This document shows positions 10,572-23,700 of a DNA stretch of 64,000 nucleotides, one piece after another (position 1 is the stretch's first letter; the number at the start of each line of letters is the position of its first letter). The position numbers were made by a program, and so were the translations under genes. The stretch comes from Cladophialophora immunda (taxonomy: Eukaryota; Ascomycota; Eurotiomycetes; Chaetothyriales; Herpotrichiellaceae). The stretch is from NCBI RefSeq assembly GCF_000835495.1, contig NW_015622544.1, positions 3,438,855 to 3,502,854 on the forward strand, given 5' to 3'. The notes beneath the pieces were generated by a model. That model was not told the DNA's origin. It saw only the letters and a program-made list of their open reading frames with translations, and did no database searches.

Positions 10572-13500
10572 ATGGAGCCCATTTCTGCCCTTTCCCTTGC
10601 CTGCAATGTCCTCCAACTTGTCGAACAGGCCATCGAAGCCGCTAAGGTGTGCAAGGAGCTCTATGAGCGAGGGTCGCTGGACGAGAACAATGAGATTGAG
10701 AGATACGCCGAAGGTCTTACAGCCCTAAACAACGATGTAGAGGCTGTCCTCAAGCAACATCCAGCAACGACACCTTCTCGCGCCAGTAAGCTGCAGGCGA
10801 TTGCGAACGACGCCTCTAAGACGGCCGTCGAGCTCAAGAAAGTGCTCAATCAGCTGAAGCTCTCGAAGAAACAAGGCATCAGGGCAAAAGGAGGTGCGTT
10901 CCTGATGACTCTTAGGTCGATCTGGAAAAAAGGCACCATTGATAAACTCCGGGTAAAGCTGGAGGACCAAGATGCGGCGCTGCAATCTGGTCTCATGAAA
11001 GACATCTAGTGAGTCGTGCTCGTTTTGAAACACGGACTTTCCCATTTTTCGCGCGGTTGTTCAGTAGCCAGAAACCCCTAAGATTTCGCAAGGCGGGTGA
11101 CTGCCCAGTTTTCGAACTTCCGCCATCTTTCTGGGCCTGTTGTATCTCTTGCTGATTTTTCTTTGCCAGTATCAGAGCAGGCCAGGACGACCTTAGACGA
11201 CGGAAGGAGTTCGCAGCCTTATCGCAAGGTCAGAAGGACATCATCACACAGGTTCTAGGCCGTCTTCAACATGAAACAACAGATGTCAAGGCCTCGATGA
11301 AAGCTGTTGAGGCAACTATAATGCAACGGCTGGACACACAACAACATGCTCGGACGAATTATATGCGAGACCAGGAATTGGCCACTCTCAGGGTGCGCGT
11401 ATTGGATGCCCTTGCTTTCGCGGGAATGAACGAACGCCGAAAAATGATAGAGTCCCGCGTGAGCAATTTCCACGACACCTATCGCTGGATATTCTATCCT
11501 CCACCTCGTACCGATAGCTTTCAGCAGCACGAATTCCTTGATTGGCTCCGGGACGGCACAGGTATCTTTTGGGTCAGTGGGAAACCCGGGAGCGGAAAGT
11601 CGAGCCTCGTAGATTATATCTACCAGAACCTTCAGCCAGGAGAAGATGGTTTTAATCATCTCACAGCATGGTCCCAGCCGAAGCATGTCCGCTTGCTAAG
11701 TTTCTGGTTCTTCAGACCGGCCTCGGTGGCGCTGCTGAAATCTCTGGAAGGCCTCTGGAGATCCTTTTGCTTCCAGATTCTGGACGCAGAAGAGGGTCTC
11801 GCTGAAACAATCCGTAACGACGAGGACGGTCTGGCACCTAAAAGTCTCAGGTCCTGTCTGGGAAAGGCAGGGTCGAGTACTCCTGATTGGACAGATACCG
11901 AGCTAAAGTCCTGGTTCACATATTTGCTAACCCATTCGCAATACAACTACTGTATTCTGATTGATGGCCTGGACGAAGTTGCCAGGATGTCGGACCGTGA
12001 GGCTTTACTCGACGCGGTACATCACATCCGGTGCATCGGTACGAAGGTAAAACTCTGCTGCTCCAGTCGACCAGAGCAGCCGTTCCGCAGGGCTCTCTGT
12101 CAATATCCCTCCCTGAGATTGCAGGATCTCAACTACGAAGACATCCAGCTCCACTGTCACGATCGGCTCAAGGGAACAAGAGCAGCCGACTACGCGGACA
12201 CCATCGCCCAACAGGCACAGGGCGTTTTCCTGTGGGCTTCTTTAGTTGCAACAGATCTTTGGACTGGCGCAAACGAGGGCGACAGCGAGGACGACCTCCG
12301 GCAGCGCTTGAGGCAATGTCCTGCGGAAATGGACGATCTTTTTACGCTTTTGCTCGAACGACAGGACAGGTTCTATGCAAAAGACCCAAAGCCGTATCTG
12401 CGTTTGATCAATACTGCGATCAGCGACGGATGTGATATCAACCTTCTAGATTTGCTGTTGGCCTCAAGCGACCAGGAAAAACTGATGTCCAATTTCCCGA
12501 GCAACCTCCTTCCGTGTTGTCTCGCCATTTCTAACCTTGCGACAGTCGACTTGAAGGCGAACGTGGTTGCCCGGTGTGCATGCCTTGTTGAATACTATGA
12601 CTCTACGGACGTTGTGGGCAAGTTCTCAGAGTCGTTCTCTTATGAGTCACTGGTCAAATCGTATCGAACGGGAGTGCGTTTCATACACCGAAGTGCACAG
12701 GATTTCCTGCTCGAAAACGACCGTGGTGCCGAGCTCGTCAACGCTTGTCGCATTTCTGAGCGAGAAGCACGGCAACGACTGTTGCTAGCATGTACGGTCA
12801 CTTTCCTTATCGACGACGCGTCCACTACTACGGACGCATATTTAAGCCGGTGTCGTTGCATACCCAAGAGGGACTGGACATCCTTTGAAACGGGTCTCGT
12901 CGATGCTGTTCTTGTGGCGAAGCCAGTGCGAGCACCGATGGAGATTCCTGTTCAAAGCGCCAGATGGAAATGGATTCTTTCGCGATTCCGACCCAGATCC
13001 ATGTATGAGGGATTTCTGTGTATGCATCTCTCAGCCCTTGAGAATCTTTCTTTGCGCGGGGCTGTGTTTCACGGTTTGCTCCCATATTTCAAGGCAAAGT
13101 TGGCTGGCGTTGACTCGAAGTTGAAGAGTGTTGCTGCTGGATTCGCCCTCATGTGCCATTTTTTTGTCGAACGTTTCCTTAACGCCGACATTCTGGACAT
13201 CCTCGGAGCACAAATTACATGGACACAGGGCCTACCACTATATTACAACTTACGATTGGATGTGGATGTAGGTTTCTGGTCAACACGCCCATTGTGCGAG
13301 CACGTGCAGCTCGCACAAACGACCCTTCACTACAATTCATGGCGACTCGAAAGAGAATTCAGGCAGAAGCTACTGAACCTCCGCCCCAATTTTCCGAGTG
13401 ATAAAGGGACGAAACCGCGCGTTGAAGCTTGGGTTATTTGCGTAGATTTCATGGATCAACAAATCCTCCCACAACCAGACGGAGCAAACACCTTGCCTGA

Positions 13501-14032
13501 AGAATTTGTGCACCTGGATATTTTCGCTATTTCTACGATTCCACACGACCCCGAAAATGTGCAATTTTGCAAATACTCTCCAGCAGGACTTGCTCGATTT
13601 CTCGACATCAAGCCCGGCGTCGATAAGGATCTGCAACGGCTCCTCTCTTCCTCTTCAACAGGCAGAGGGTTGCCGATCTTATTTTCTGACTCCTCATCAG
13701 AGCATACCGCTACCATCCTAAACCACCATCTGGACGACTTAGCCCCTTCCGAGGTCGCGTCGATTCTTAGATGGCACCGTCCCGCTGACTATAGTGGTGA
13801 TTATTGGGTTTTCCTCACGTTCTCCAAAGGCAAATTTTTAGGCGGAGACCGAATCGAGGCACGGGAATGGCAACGCGATATGGAAAACGGAAGATATCAC
13901 GAGCATTTCGACACCAGTCCTGAGGATGACCCTATTTTGCGCGAAATAATAGCGACCATGGCGAAGTGCAAGGAGGAGGACGATGAGGAGCGCGATAAGA
14001 GGCCTCATACCGTGATAGAGGCAACTCCCTGA
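10572..14032 (+). CDS. NLR-like STAND protein with NACHT domain, no C-terminal repeats
   Basis: Two exons: 10572-11008 and 11170-14032. The 161-bp intron starts GTGAGT and ends TTTGCCAG, and the joined codon is Tyr146. The product is 1099 residues. The N-terminus MEPISALSLACNVLQLVEQ is the typical start of fungal STAND proteins and is followed by helical sequence to about 170. The NACHT NTPase has Walker A GKPGSGKS at 283-290 and Walker B-like ILIDGLDEV near 405-415, then an FIHRSAQDFLLEN segment typical of the helical region after fungal NACHT domains. The last 400 or so residues show no ankyrin, TPR or WD repeats, unlike classic NWD proteins. Such proteins act in non-self recognition and heterokaryon incompatibility. 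The 3' end approaches the AtfA gene from the opposite side. Confidence 0.88.
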
Positions 14033-15567
14033 AACCTCAGAATAGTGACAACTCGACTCTCCACGATAGCGACCGAGAACCAGTTCGACCGTACAAAGGC
14101 ATCAGCAAGCAGCGGAGAGCCTGGGATTCTCGCCAGTTCAGCGTAAATGCAGGAAGAAACCCACCAAATCTGGCCAGTCCCTCCTGCCTGGGGAGATATC
14201 GAGTCGAGCTGGGCCCGCGTATCCTGCAATACTTCGGTATCTCTCAACCTGATGTCTCCAGTACAGGGCTTCACAGACTCACAGTCGACAGCGGCCCAAG
14301 GGAGATCATTCGTAGATGAAGGGTTAGTAATCCCTTTGACTTGTGACGCCCTGAACTGTGGACCGGAGGAAAGACAAGGAGGTGGTGCTAGTTGCTACAT
14401 CCATATCTCGGTAGGGCGGAATATTGCTTCAGGATGTTCACGTTCAGGAGGTCCACGTTGCTCACTACTCGCGGCGCACCTAGACGTCTACATAGATAGA
14501 TAGATGTTCCCTCATACCTACCTACCTAGGCATGTATATATCTGCGCAGTCGACCTTCCCTTTGCACATACATACATATATCCGCTTCGCCCCCCCCCCC
14601 CTCCCTCCTGCCCGGACCCCCTGGCTCCACAGCCTCGCGTGCCTCTACGCGGAAGCCAACCTCCAAAGTCTCAGACCATCATGTCAAGCTTCGGAATGGA
14701 CAAGCTCACAAACATGCATACATACTTCACGACGCATCACATCACATCACAACAGAACATAACATAACGAGCCTCATAGGAAGGGGGTTTCATCCCTCAA
14801 GTGGATGGCGCGGGCCAAGCAATCAGATCGAGAAACAAAGGCTTGCACAATAAGAAAGACGTCCATGGACATCTACTCGGACCGAGCGCACCACCACGGA
14901 CTCAAACTACATAATCTTGATCATTTGAGGGTGTCCTTTCTCTCCACGAACTAGCTACACTGTATCAATATCTAGGGTAACCCAGGAAGCTCATCCCCGT
15001 TCGGCCCGGCGTGTTGTGCCTCCTTTAGGCTGAAGAGAACAAGACACCCGCAAGGGAATCCATCTGACAACCGCTCGCCTCCTACCCCCTCGCCGTTTCG
15101 TTGCGCCATGGACGTTTCATCATATCCATCTGTCCACCACAGAGCCCACATGTGCGCGTGTGTGTATTCTCGCATATCGCATGAGCAAGGAGCCAAAGGA
15201 TAAAGAAACTGCACTCCATGGGCCACACCAAGAATTTTCAGAGGCCGGCCGTTGCTATTCTTTTTGCCTGGTGCTGTACAGAACCCCTTCCCCGCCCCCC
15301 GTCCTCCGGAAGATTTTATGTACAAAATAAAACAAGTGAAGAGCGCATCGTGGAGAAGATGCTACAAAAATCATGAGAAACCCTAGCCTGTTGCATGATG
15401 GCCGGACCTTCCAAGCGCCAGAAATGGACGACGCCTCTTTACTCACACTCTGCCAAACCCCCTGCACGGATAAATAAGGTCGAATGTTCATGACGAGTAA
15501 TATTAGTCTTGCAATTAACATAATTTGTTGCTCCGCGCCTAGCAATGCACTGGTGTGGCGACTGTGC
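14033..15567. other. Intergenic, convergent 3' regions of NLR and AtfA genes
   Basis: 1.5 kb. It contains a run of 12 C at 14590-14601 and AC/AT-rich microsatellite-like stretches around 14500-14770 (ACATACATACATA and CATCACATCACA). No gene supported. The right part is probably the AtfA 3' untranslated region. Confidence 0.45.
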
Positions 15568-17386
15568 TCACGTTCGCTGCATGCCAGGTTGTAGAGGTGC
15601 GCCGTTCGGCAAGGCCATTCCGTACGGGTTGACATGTTGGTTGCCGAATGCGTTGGGGTCCTGCATGCCGCTCAAAAATTGCCCGATGCCCTGGGCGTGC
15701 CCTACGGGACAATCTTTATGTCCCATGAGCAGAGTGCGGAGATTCCGAATTTCGTCATGAAGCTGAGCAACTTGTGTGTTGAGGCTGTCATTTTCGGCCG
15801 AATACATTTCCACCTTGGCCTGGAGGTTAGCCAGCCACTGTTTCTTTCTTTGGCGACATTTGAGTGCAGCAACACTACCACGGGTGAGTCTGTGTGAGAC
15901 AACAATCAAAGGTTGCGCGGACTTACCGATTGCGCTCGAGGAAATTCCTCCGCTTCTCTTCATCTGTCATCTTCTTGTTGCCGCTGTTGGCCGTTGTCGT
16001 GGGTTTCCCAGGTTCTTCACCTTCGTCGCTGTCGTCATCATCGTCGTCGTCTTCTTCGTGGGGGTCAAGGGCTGGATCCACGTTTGCAGCGCCTGAATTG
16101 CCCTTGGCACGTTTATTGCTTCCTTTGGCACTTGCTTCCGACTTTCTTCGGTTGCTGGCCGGCTCAGCTTTAACCGCCTTCTTACCACGCCCACTACGGG
16201 TGGCATGCTTGGATTCCTGGGGGCTCTCGGCGCTTTCACCCGTGTCACTACTGTTCCGTTTCTGGTCCTGGGCAGCCGGGACGGATGTCGGGTTGGGCAC
16301 CGCGAATTGATTATTGGTCGGACCTCCCTTCGCTAGCATGAACAGGCCATTGGCCGCGTCGGTGGCGTCGTGCACAGAGTCCATGTTGCTGGTGGAAGTT
16401 TCTTGTGGGTTGGACGTATTGGCAAACTGGTTGTTCTTGTTTCTTGCAGCAGCGTTGATGGCTGTGCGATGGAAATCAAGAGTACCAGGAGTGGCGCCGC
16501 CACTTTGCAAAGAGTTAAAGAGTGCTTGTGAGTTCGGGCTGGGGACCGGGAACATAGACCCGCCACCGCCCGGAGTCAGGCCAGTTCGGAGGGATGACTC
16601 GTTGGGCGTTGGGAAGCCACGGCCGATACTGTCAAAGTAATCACCTTGCTGTGGACCAGCCAACATTGCAGGGCTCAGCGGGCCCGACCGAAGAGAGCTT
16701 TGCCAGTTGTATCCTCCAGTGGAGCTGGTGCCAGGGATGGCAGGAGATGTGAGAGCGGCGACAGGAGGCAGCAAGTTCTTGCCGGGAGTCTCTGTCGAGG
16801 GCGCTCCGAAGGATTGTTCAAAAGGATTGAATTCTTGGCCAATGCTGCTCCCGTTGTTGTGCAGGGCCGAGAAGTAGTCGGGCGTCTCTGCCTGAGTGGT
16901 GGGCGCAGGTCGCGGCGGCGGCGCAAGGGGTTCTGATGCTTGAACGATGGGCTTGGGTTCTTCGGCCAGCGAGGTGGGTTGTGGTTCTGCAGTTGTCGCG
17001 CATTAGCAATGGTGTTTTCGCGCAAATGGGCGGGCGCGTGGGCCGACGCGTACCTGGAAGCGATGACTTGGCCTGCGAAGGGGATGTCTTGGATGCTAAT
17101 TATGCGTCACAGAGGTCAGCATTGATTCCTAGAATGCGCCTGGAAGCGCCGTGTTGATGCATGAAGCAATCGTCATGGCGCGGTTGATGATGGTGATGGC
17201 AGCGTCGACGTGGTGTGGGCGGGAGGAGTTTGGAAAGAAATTTTTACAAATAGGGGGCGGCGAGATGGACTAACCTTCTTGCTTCGCTGTGGCTTTCTTA
17301 TTGTCCATAGGCGACGAGGTACGAGAAGTTGGGCCAGCCCCAAGGTGTTGTTGTGATGGTTGAGTTGCGACTGCGGCACTCGCCAT
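15568..17386 (-). CDS. atfA: AtfA/Atf1-type bZIP stress transcription factor
   Basis: Three exons: 17386-17275, 16986-15927 and 15874-15568, with introns of 288 bp (GTTAGT/CAG) and 52 bp (GTAAGT/TAG); 492 residues. Exon 1 starts MASAAVATQPSQQH. Exon 2 carries the Aft1/AtfA osmotic-stress and recombination-related regions, including the FNPFEQSFG, TPGKNLLPPVAALTSP and basic/acidic stretches with a run of eight aspartates. The second intron splits Arg391 inside the basic region (FLERNR joined to VAALKCRQRKKQW), a position I recall as conserved in this gene. A leucine zipper follows to about 440. The family works downstream of the Hog1/Sty1 MAP kinase in oxidative and osmotic stress and conidial tolerance. 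The product is nuclear and binds CRE-like sites. Confidence 0.93.
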
Positions 17387-19325
17387 ATTGTCGGGATGGG
17401 ATGAAGCAATACGTAGATGAGGAAACAACGTCAGCCGTTGCAGAAGTGACGTCGATAGAGCTGGGAAGGCGTTGGCGCCTCATATATTTTGGAGGTAGGG
17501 CAGGCGAGGGAGTGCAGGCTTGGGGGGGAGGGGGGGAGCGCGAGGAAGCAGGGTTGGCTTTGTCCGAGCGGCCTGTCCAAGGGTGGGCTTAAGCAGTGGC
17601 CTGCGAATCAGAGGCGTGTCAGCAGGCAAGTCGGCAGTGGATGGCGATCGCCAGCCCATCGAAGCCCATCGAGCCCATCAGGATTCAGAGCTTCGCTTTT
17701 GCTCGCCACTCATATCGACCCGCCCACTCCCAATACTTGTACTCGATCGCAGCCGGGCGGGAATTGGCTCCGGACTGCAACAACATTCAGGGAAATTGTC
17801 GCCAGCGGCTTACCGGACGAGTGGTATTCCTCCAAAGCCTTTTGCACAGAAGCGAACCCTCTCCACGGGTTGAATCCCAATCAACAACCTGAATCACAAC
17901 GTGTTTTTTTGGGGGGGTTTTCGAGATTGGCGATACGAAGGCGATCGAGGGCGCAGCTAAGAATCGGGGGGCGGTCTCAGAGGAGGAAGGAGACGAGAAT
18001 GATGACGTGTGCCGCAGACTGGGTGATGCAGCCAACGAAAGGCCCAAGATCAAGAGAGCAAAGTCCCGTGATCGACGATTCGGGTGTACACACGAGTACC
18101 TAGGGAGGTTACAACAGCCCCGAGAAAAAGTATCGAAAGGTAATTTTGTGATGCTTTGAGCGACAACCGAGTTGGGAGGGTGGGTTTTTGCAGAGAGGCT
18201 CAATCTGGCACAGGAGAGAGGAGAATGGGAGGGAATGGGAAAGTTTGGAAGAGGGTGGAAAAGAGATATCAATGACCTCAGCACGCAGATGCAGAGACAC
18301 GAGAGGCTAAGTATGCAGTTACGGAAGTTTACTTGAGGCAAGCAGAAGAGAAGAAGCCTTTCAAGGGGGCAGGGGGGGGTCACAGTGGAATTTGTTCCCC
18401 CTTCGCCCCCGTAAGAAGGATTCCTCCTCTGGGTCTTTGGGTCTCGGGGGGGGGGGGGGGGTTGGGTGAGAGTACTCGGTACGGAGTACTGTACCTCAGA
18501 AAAAAGATAATAATGGGGGGCCCGCTCGCTGCCCAGTGTGGTGACCTCTTGACTACTCCGTACTGGCGACTACGTGGTGTTGGTTCTCTTTTCTTTTGAC
18601 TCGCCATTCTGACGCAATCGTCGATGAAAATTGCCCCCGGCCCTCACTCGGCGCTATGCCAAACCCAGACTAGCCCCGACGCCACCCCACCACGGGCACC
18701 TGGTCAATATTCAAGTCTCAAGCACCAGGAGTGCGTTAAGGTGCATCGAAGGCCATATGCAAGCACGCCACGCTCCCCCATTTGCCTTGGAGAAAGAGGC
18801 TTGGCTTCTAGGCAATTAACTTGCATGGTAGCGAGGCCATACCGCTCTTCCAGGTCTACTTAGTACGGAGTAATGGACCTCTCTCCTTCTCATCTCCTGA
18901 CTATCGTTCCCTTCAGGGCGAGTACCGCTACCTTTGGTCTTGTCCCCTGAAACACCGCGAAGAAGTCCAACCCAAACAATACACGAGTGACGATGATAAA
19001 TCAACGGGGATGATATTTGCCGCTCGGTACTGTAAGTAGCAAGCCGCACGGTCACAAGTATATCCGAAAATCCCACTGGCATTTTGGACTGGTATTAGTA
19101 ATAGAACAATTCCCCACCCACCAGCACTGGACGCCCGAGCATGTCTTGACCATCGAAGTTCTATTACGACAGATGCCTTTTGACCATGTCCTTTATGTCG
19201 CGATATTTGGCTTCTGCTTGTAGAACAGAGACACCAATGCAATGCAGCCTTGTTCCGGACCGGGTCATCCTAAGACCCAAAAACACATGACCCCCCGGAC
19301 CCCCGGACCTACGTGTGTCCCTTTT
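17387..19325. other. AtfA upstream region and RPT3 3' flank
   Basis: 1.9 kb with no protein gene I can support. It is low-complexity and G-rich in places, with a 16-base G run at 18446-18461. It carries three copies of TACGGAGTA: 18480-18488, 18554-18562 (reverse) and 18864-18872. The left part is likely a long AtfA leader and promoter, which would suit a stress regulator. Confidence 0.5.
18446..18461 (+). repeat. Poly-G tract of 16 bases
   Basis: An uninterrupted run of 16 G, flanked by GGGTCTC on the left and TTGGG on the right, about 1.06 kb upstream of the AtfA start. Such a run can vary in length between assemblies. Confidence 0.9.
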
Positions 19326-20745
19326 TTACCTGTAGAAGTCGAACTTGTCGGCCTCTTGTGCGCCCTTGACCTGGCTCGAATATGCATCCTCCAAATCTGC
19401 CTGGATGATGTTATAGCGATTCTTGCGCACGGCTCTCAATCCGGCTTCTTGCATAATCGCCGCGATGATGGCTCCCGACAAAGGATCGTTCCTCACAATC
19501 AATGAATCCAAGTCCACTTCAGGTGACAACGACATCTTGCTGGCAATGGTCGTGAAAATCAACCGCCGTTCTCGGCGATCTCGCAGGGATGGGAACTCGA
19601 TCTTTCGGTCCAGACGGCCCGGTCGGAGTAAGGCGGGATCCAGGGTGTCTGCTCGATTCGTAGCCATGATAACTTTGACATTGCTGGTCTGGTCAAAACC
19701 GTCCATCTGGTTGAGAAGTTCTAGCAGAATACGCTGCACCTCTCGATCTGCTCCCGTCTGGGCGTCAAATCGCTTGGTCGCAATGGCATCGATCTCGTCG
19801 ATGAAAATGATAGCAGGCGAATTCTCTCGTGCCATTCGAAAGACGTCGCGAACCATTCGAGGCCCTTCGCCTAGATATTTCTGGACAAATTCGGAGCCAA
19901 CCACCCGAATGAAACTGGCAGTTGTGCTGTTGGCAACCGCCTTGACCAACATGGTCTTTCCGGTACCGGGAGGGCCGTAGAGCAGTACGCCTCGAGGCGG
20001 GTCGATGCCAATTTGTTTGTAGAGATCAAAATGTGTCAATGGCAATTCCACCGCTTCGCGGATCTCCTGCTTCTGCATGTCGAGCCCACCGACGTCCGCG
20101 TATGTCACGTCGGGCTTCTCGTCAGCTCCAAGCATGGCAATGGAAGAATCTGCTTCGGGAGGAAGGATGTCGACAAGAGAATTTGAATGACGGTGGAGGG
20201 CAACGGAGGAGGACGGCTTAAGCTTTTCGCGGTCGAGGGTCGAGAGGATGCGGACGACGTAGTTGGAGCCGGTGGAAGATTGGACGATTCCGGTGCTGTG
20301 TGCGAATCAGTGGCTTGAACATAGGTGAAACGAATGCACTCCTACTTCTGGTCGATAGCTTCCATGAACTGGCCGATCACTAACGGAACACTCTGTATTC
20401 GTTTGATTTCTTCTTGCGCTCGCACCAGCTCACGCTTCAGCGATCTAAACCAGGAGTCAGTCTTTGCATCAGCTTGCCGGCCACCGCCCACCAACCTTTG
20501 TTCATCCTTGATATATTCTTCCTGCAGTTTGATGTACCTGGCACGGTCAGCTGTGGCGCTCCGACAAACAACCGTATGAATCCGCACTCTAGATGTCTTT
20601 GCAGCCTCTTAAGTGTCGAGTATTCATCGCTTCCATCTGCACCAGCTCCTTCTAATGAGTCGATGTCCGGGATGGAATCTGAAATGGGTGGTTTCTTGTG
20701 AGGTGGAACAGTGTTGGCAGGGTTGTCAACAAGTACGTCGCCCAT
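19326..20745 (-). CDS. RPT3: 26S proteasome regulatory ATPase Rpt3 (subunit 6B)
   Basis: Four exons: 20745-20588, 20537-20496, 20444-20346 and 20295-19326, separated by introns of 50, 51 and 50 bp. Exon 2 is a 42-base microexon. The product is 422 residues. The N-terminus [15 protein letters not shown] leads to a coiled coil ([20 protein letters not shown]), then an OB-type domain containing [18 protein letters not shown]. The AAA domain has [16 protein letters not shown] and a [18 protein letters not shown] segment, and the C-terminus is KFDFYR. The ending lacks a clear HbYX tripeptide in strict form but is close (FYR). The protein belongs to the six-ATPase ring that unfolds substrates and opens the 20S core. 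Confidence 0.96.
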
Positions 20746-23700
20746 GGTGATTCTTCGTCGGAGGCTTGGAGTTTTGGCTTTACACAGAGGTTCAGAGGCA
20801 AGTTGCAATCAACTAAAACCAACGAGAGACTCGACAAGGTATGGGAAGCAATAGGAAGATGCAGTTGTTGGTCGCAGGCTCTGCGCTGTCGAACGACCCC
20901 AAGTTGAAGGTTCCAACTTGAAGGCGACCGCAGGGACGCGCCGCTTGAAATACCGCACTAGTCCATATCTGGATTAGGCTTGCGTGGGAATCGGATAATT
21001 CAAATATCCGCTGCGAGATTCGCCCACCCACCTCTTTTGACGTCTCGAATGGCCGCTGAGCATTGCACAAGCCGCCTCTCTCGACAAGCTGGCCTCTTCA
21101 CCGACCGTCCTATCAAGCGAATAGGTAGGTCCGGTAAGCATTCGGGCAGTCCGGCTATGACAGGCACGCTGGCAACATGGCTGCCGGGTTTGTAGGCCCC
21201 TTTTCAGCTCCACAGCGGTGACAGACCTTCTTTCCTCCGGAACTGGACACAACAGACCCGACCTACAATACATGGGCTTCAGGCGTCTCCAGGAGGAAGG
21301 ATCAGTGAATCAATGAGTCGTCGAGGCTAGAAAAGAGTGCATACAGTGACATTCTGGAGAGAATTTCTGACTGGGGGCATGCGGACCCGGCTCTTTGGAT
21401 TCGGTCGGTTTAGGGATAGCTGCGAAAAGGAAGATCCCGCGCCGTTGATCTAATTCCTTTCTCTCGCCCCGGCTCCCCCTGGCTACGACCACCAGGGACT
21501 TCCATGGTTGAATTAGACAAGAGTATTCGGGGGGTTTGGGAGACTCGAATTGTTTAGATACTACTACTGCGCCTCGGCGATGCATTGAGCCTGGTAACAA
21601 TCCGACAGTAGTGTATCATGCGGTGTTGGGTCTTGCAGAGCATCGGTCCTTAGCCGAAAGGAGGAGCGACCCATGCAGCTAATAGATAGAGGGCCACGCA
21701 GCACCGGGCATGCACGATATGTGCCTAACCATCCTGGACCGGGGGTCAGTGAACTGGATTGCATTGGTTCTGGCAATATGAAAGCACCCGCCAGGTTCGC
21801 TTGAGACTGTCTTTGGCGTGTGACACGATTCGAAGGTTTGTGTCGACAAGGACTCAGCCTGCCCGCAACGAGGAAACTAGACTTGCGGATCTGCCAATCA
21901 GACGATATCTGGCCGCTTGCGCATGAGCAATGAGCTGGTTGAGCTGGTTGAGCAGAAATGAGGCACTATCCGACTATGTAAGCCCTGGAATTCTGCTACC
22001 TGTTGGATCTCTCTTTTTCTTTTTCTTCCTCTCTTCCCATGTCCTGGTTTCCTCTCTCCCAGACCAAACCTGATGATGGAGATATCTCCTTTTCTTTGTT
22101 CTAACGGCCTATGTCTACTGCGACGCTGTTGCTATCATACTCCAGATGACACCTATCTCCCATCTACTTTGACTGATGACCCAGCCAGATGACAAGAACA
22201 ACCCAGCTGTGCCCCAACTGGTCCATTCTGAGGGCATTTCTCTCAAAATGACCCTTGTTGACGTGAATAAGGGACACAACTGACCGCCTCTTCAGTTCGG
22301 TATCCAGCCTCTTGGTTGCCGTCGCCATCTTTCTTTTTGCCGACCGCCATACGCTCAGAGCTCTCATACAACGCTCTGTATGTGCTTACAGCACTTACAA
22401 GCAGAGACACCCCTCTACACCCAGCAAAGTGAGCCCATGGACCTTTCCTTGCTCGAAACGTGGCTGAGATGGGCGGTGGAGCTGTCTATGCTCAGCGTGA
22501 TGGAGGATTATTAGGTTCGTGATCGCACACCCAAGGCAACTTGGAGGATGATCTAAGCCGAAAACGAGCTTGGTGCGGCCCCAATTTGGCTTTGCATTTT
22601 GAAACCCGTGTTTGGTCAAAATCCGGAAGTTCCAGGAGTGAGAGGCGAGCGAGGAGACGAGACACCCTGCAATTGTCAGAGCAATTTTCTTTCACCGGGC
22701 AGTCAAGCCAAACGCCAAAGATCGAGTTCCTACGCAATGGGGGCGGTTTTTCGCATTGAACGACAAATGCTGGGATATTGGGGGGTCCCTGCAGTCGCCG
22801 CCAACGTGGACAGACGGCACAGTGAGCGCAGCGTGACGGAAGCGGGTAAGAGAGAAGCAAAAACTGGGATGGCGCTGCTATTCTTTTCGCACGACAAAAC
22901 CCTGCGCCCGCCCCAAGGCCAATGAAGATTCGCAGATGGCCAGTTAGCGGACAGGCCCCCTCGGCCTCTGCGCGTGGCCCAAGAAAAGCCGAGTGGCACC
23001 GGACCGCCCACTTTTTGCCCACCAGGGAGCCAACAACGCCAAACAACAGGCAGCCAGAGGCTTTCTGTGCGGCTTGCCTCCCTCTATCGCCTCTAGTACC
23101 CTCTCCCTCTCTCGCTCACCCTCGCCGCCCTGGGTCGCATTGCCTATCTCTCTTGTCACTCTCCCCCCTTCCCAAGCGCTTTCTTTAGGCTCCCATTTTT
23201 TTTCGACCTGCCCCCGATTCCAACCTTTGCGGTGCCTGTCCTGTTGTCCAGTTTCTCCCCGGTTCCAGGCAACTGCTGTTTTGTGTTTCATCAATTCCCA
23301 TTCCCATCCATCCAGTTGTCAGCTCAGACTCTCTGGCTGTCGCTTGTCATCCCTCGGACGGATCGTCTCCCACTCCGCCCTGCCCTGTCGTGGTGATTGT
23401 CTCTTTTCTGTTCCCTGCAGTGTCCGAACCACCACGTATCATCAACCTTGGGAAAGGAAAACCAAATCGCTTCCATCTAATCACATCCACACGGTAAGCC
23501 TCTCCTGCTTTTCCTTCTGATCCCCATGAAACCTTTTTTTTTGCCCCTCTGCCGATTCCCCCCTTGCACTTCGCAAACATAGTGGGCTTGTCCTGTTCTT
23601 CCCTCTGCCGGCCGGTTCGCAGCAGCCGGAATTGAACACCAAGCACATGGCTCGCCCACCACATCATCCATCCTCTCGCCTTCATTCCCTCCCCCAAAAC

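Noticed and set aside
17489..18103. 204-codon frame upstream of AtfA
   Set aside because: Low-complexity, Gly/Arg/Ser-rich reading of promoter DNA without a domain.
22993..23520. 175-codon frame in the CT-rich region before SWI1
   Set aside because: Ser/Pro/Leu content follows directly from pyrimidine-rich DNA; better explained as leader.
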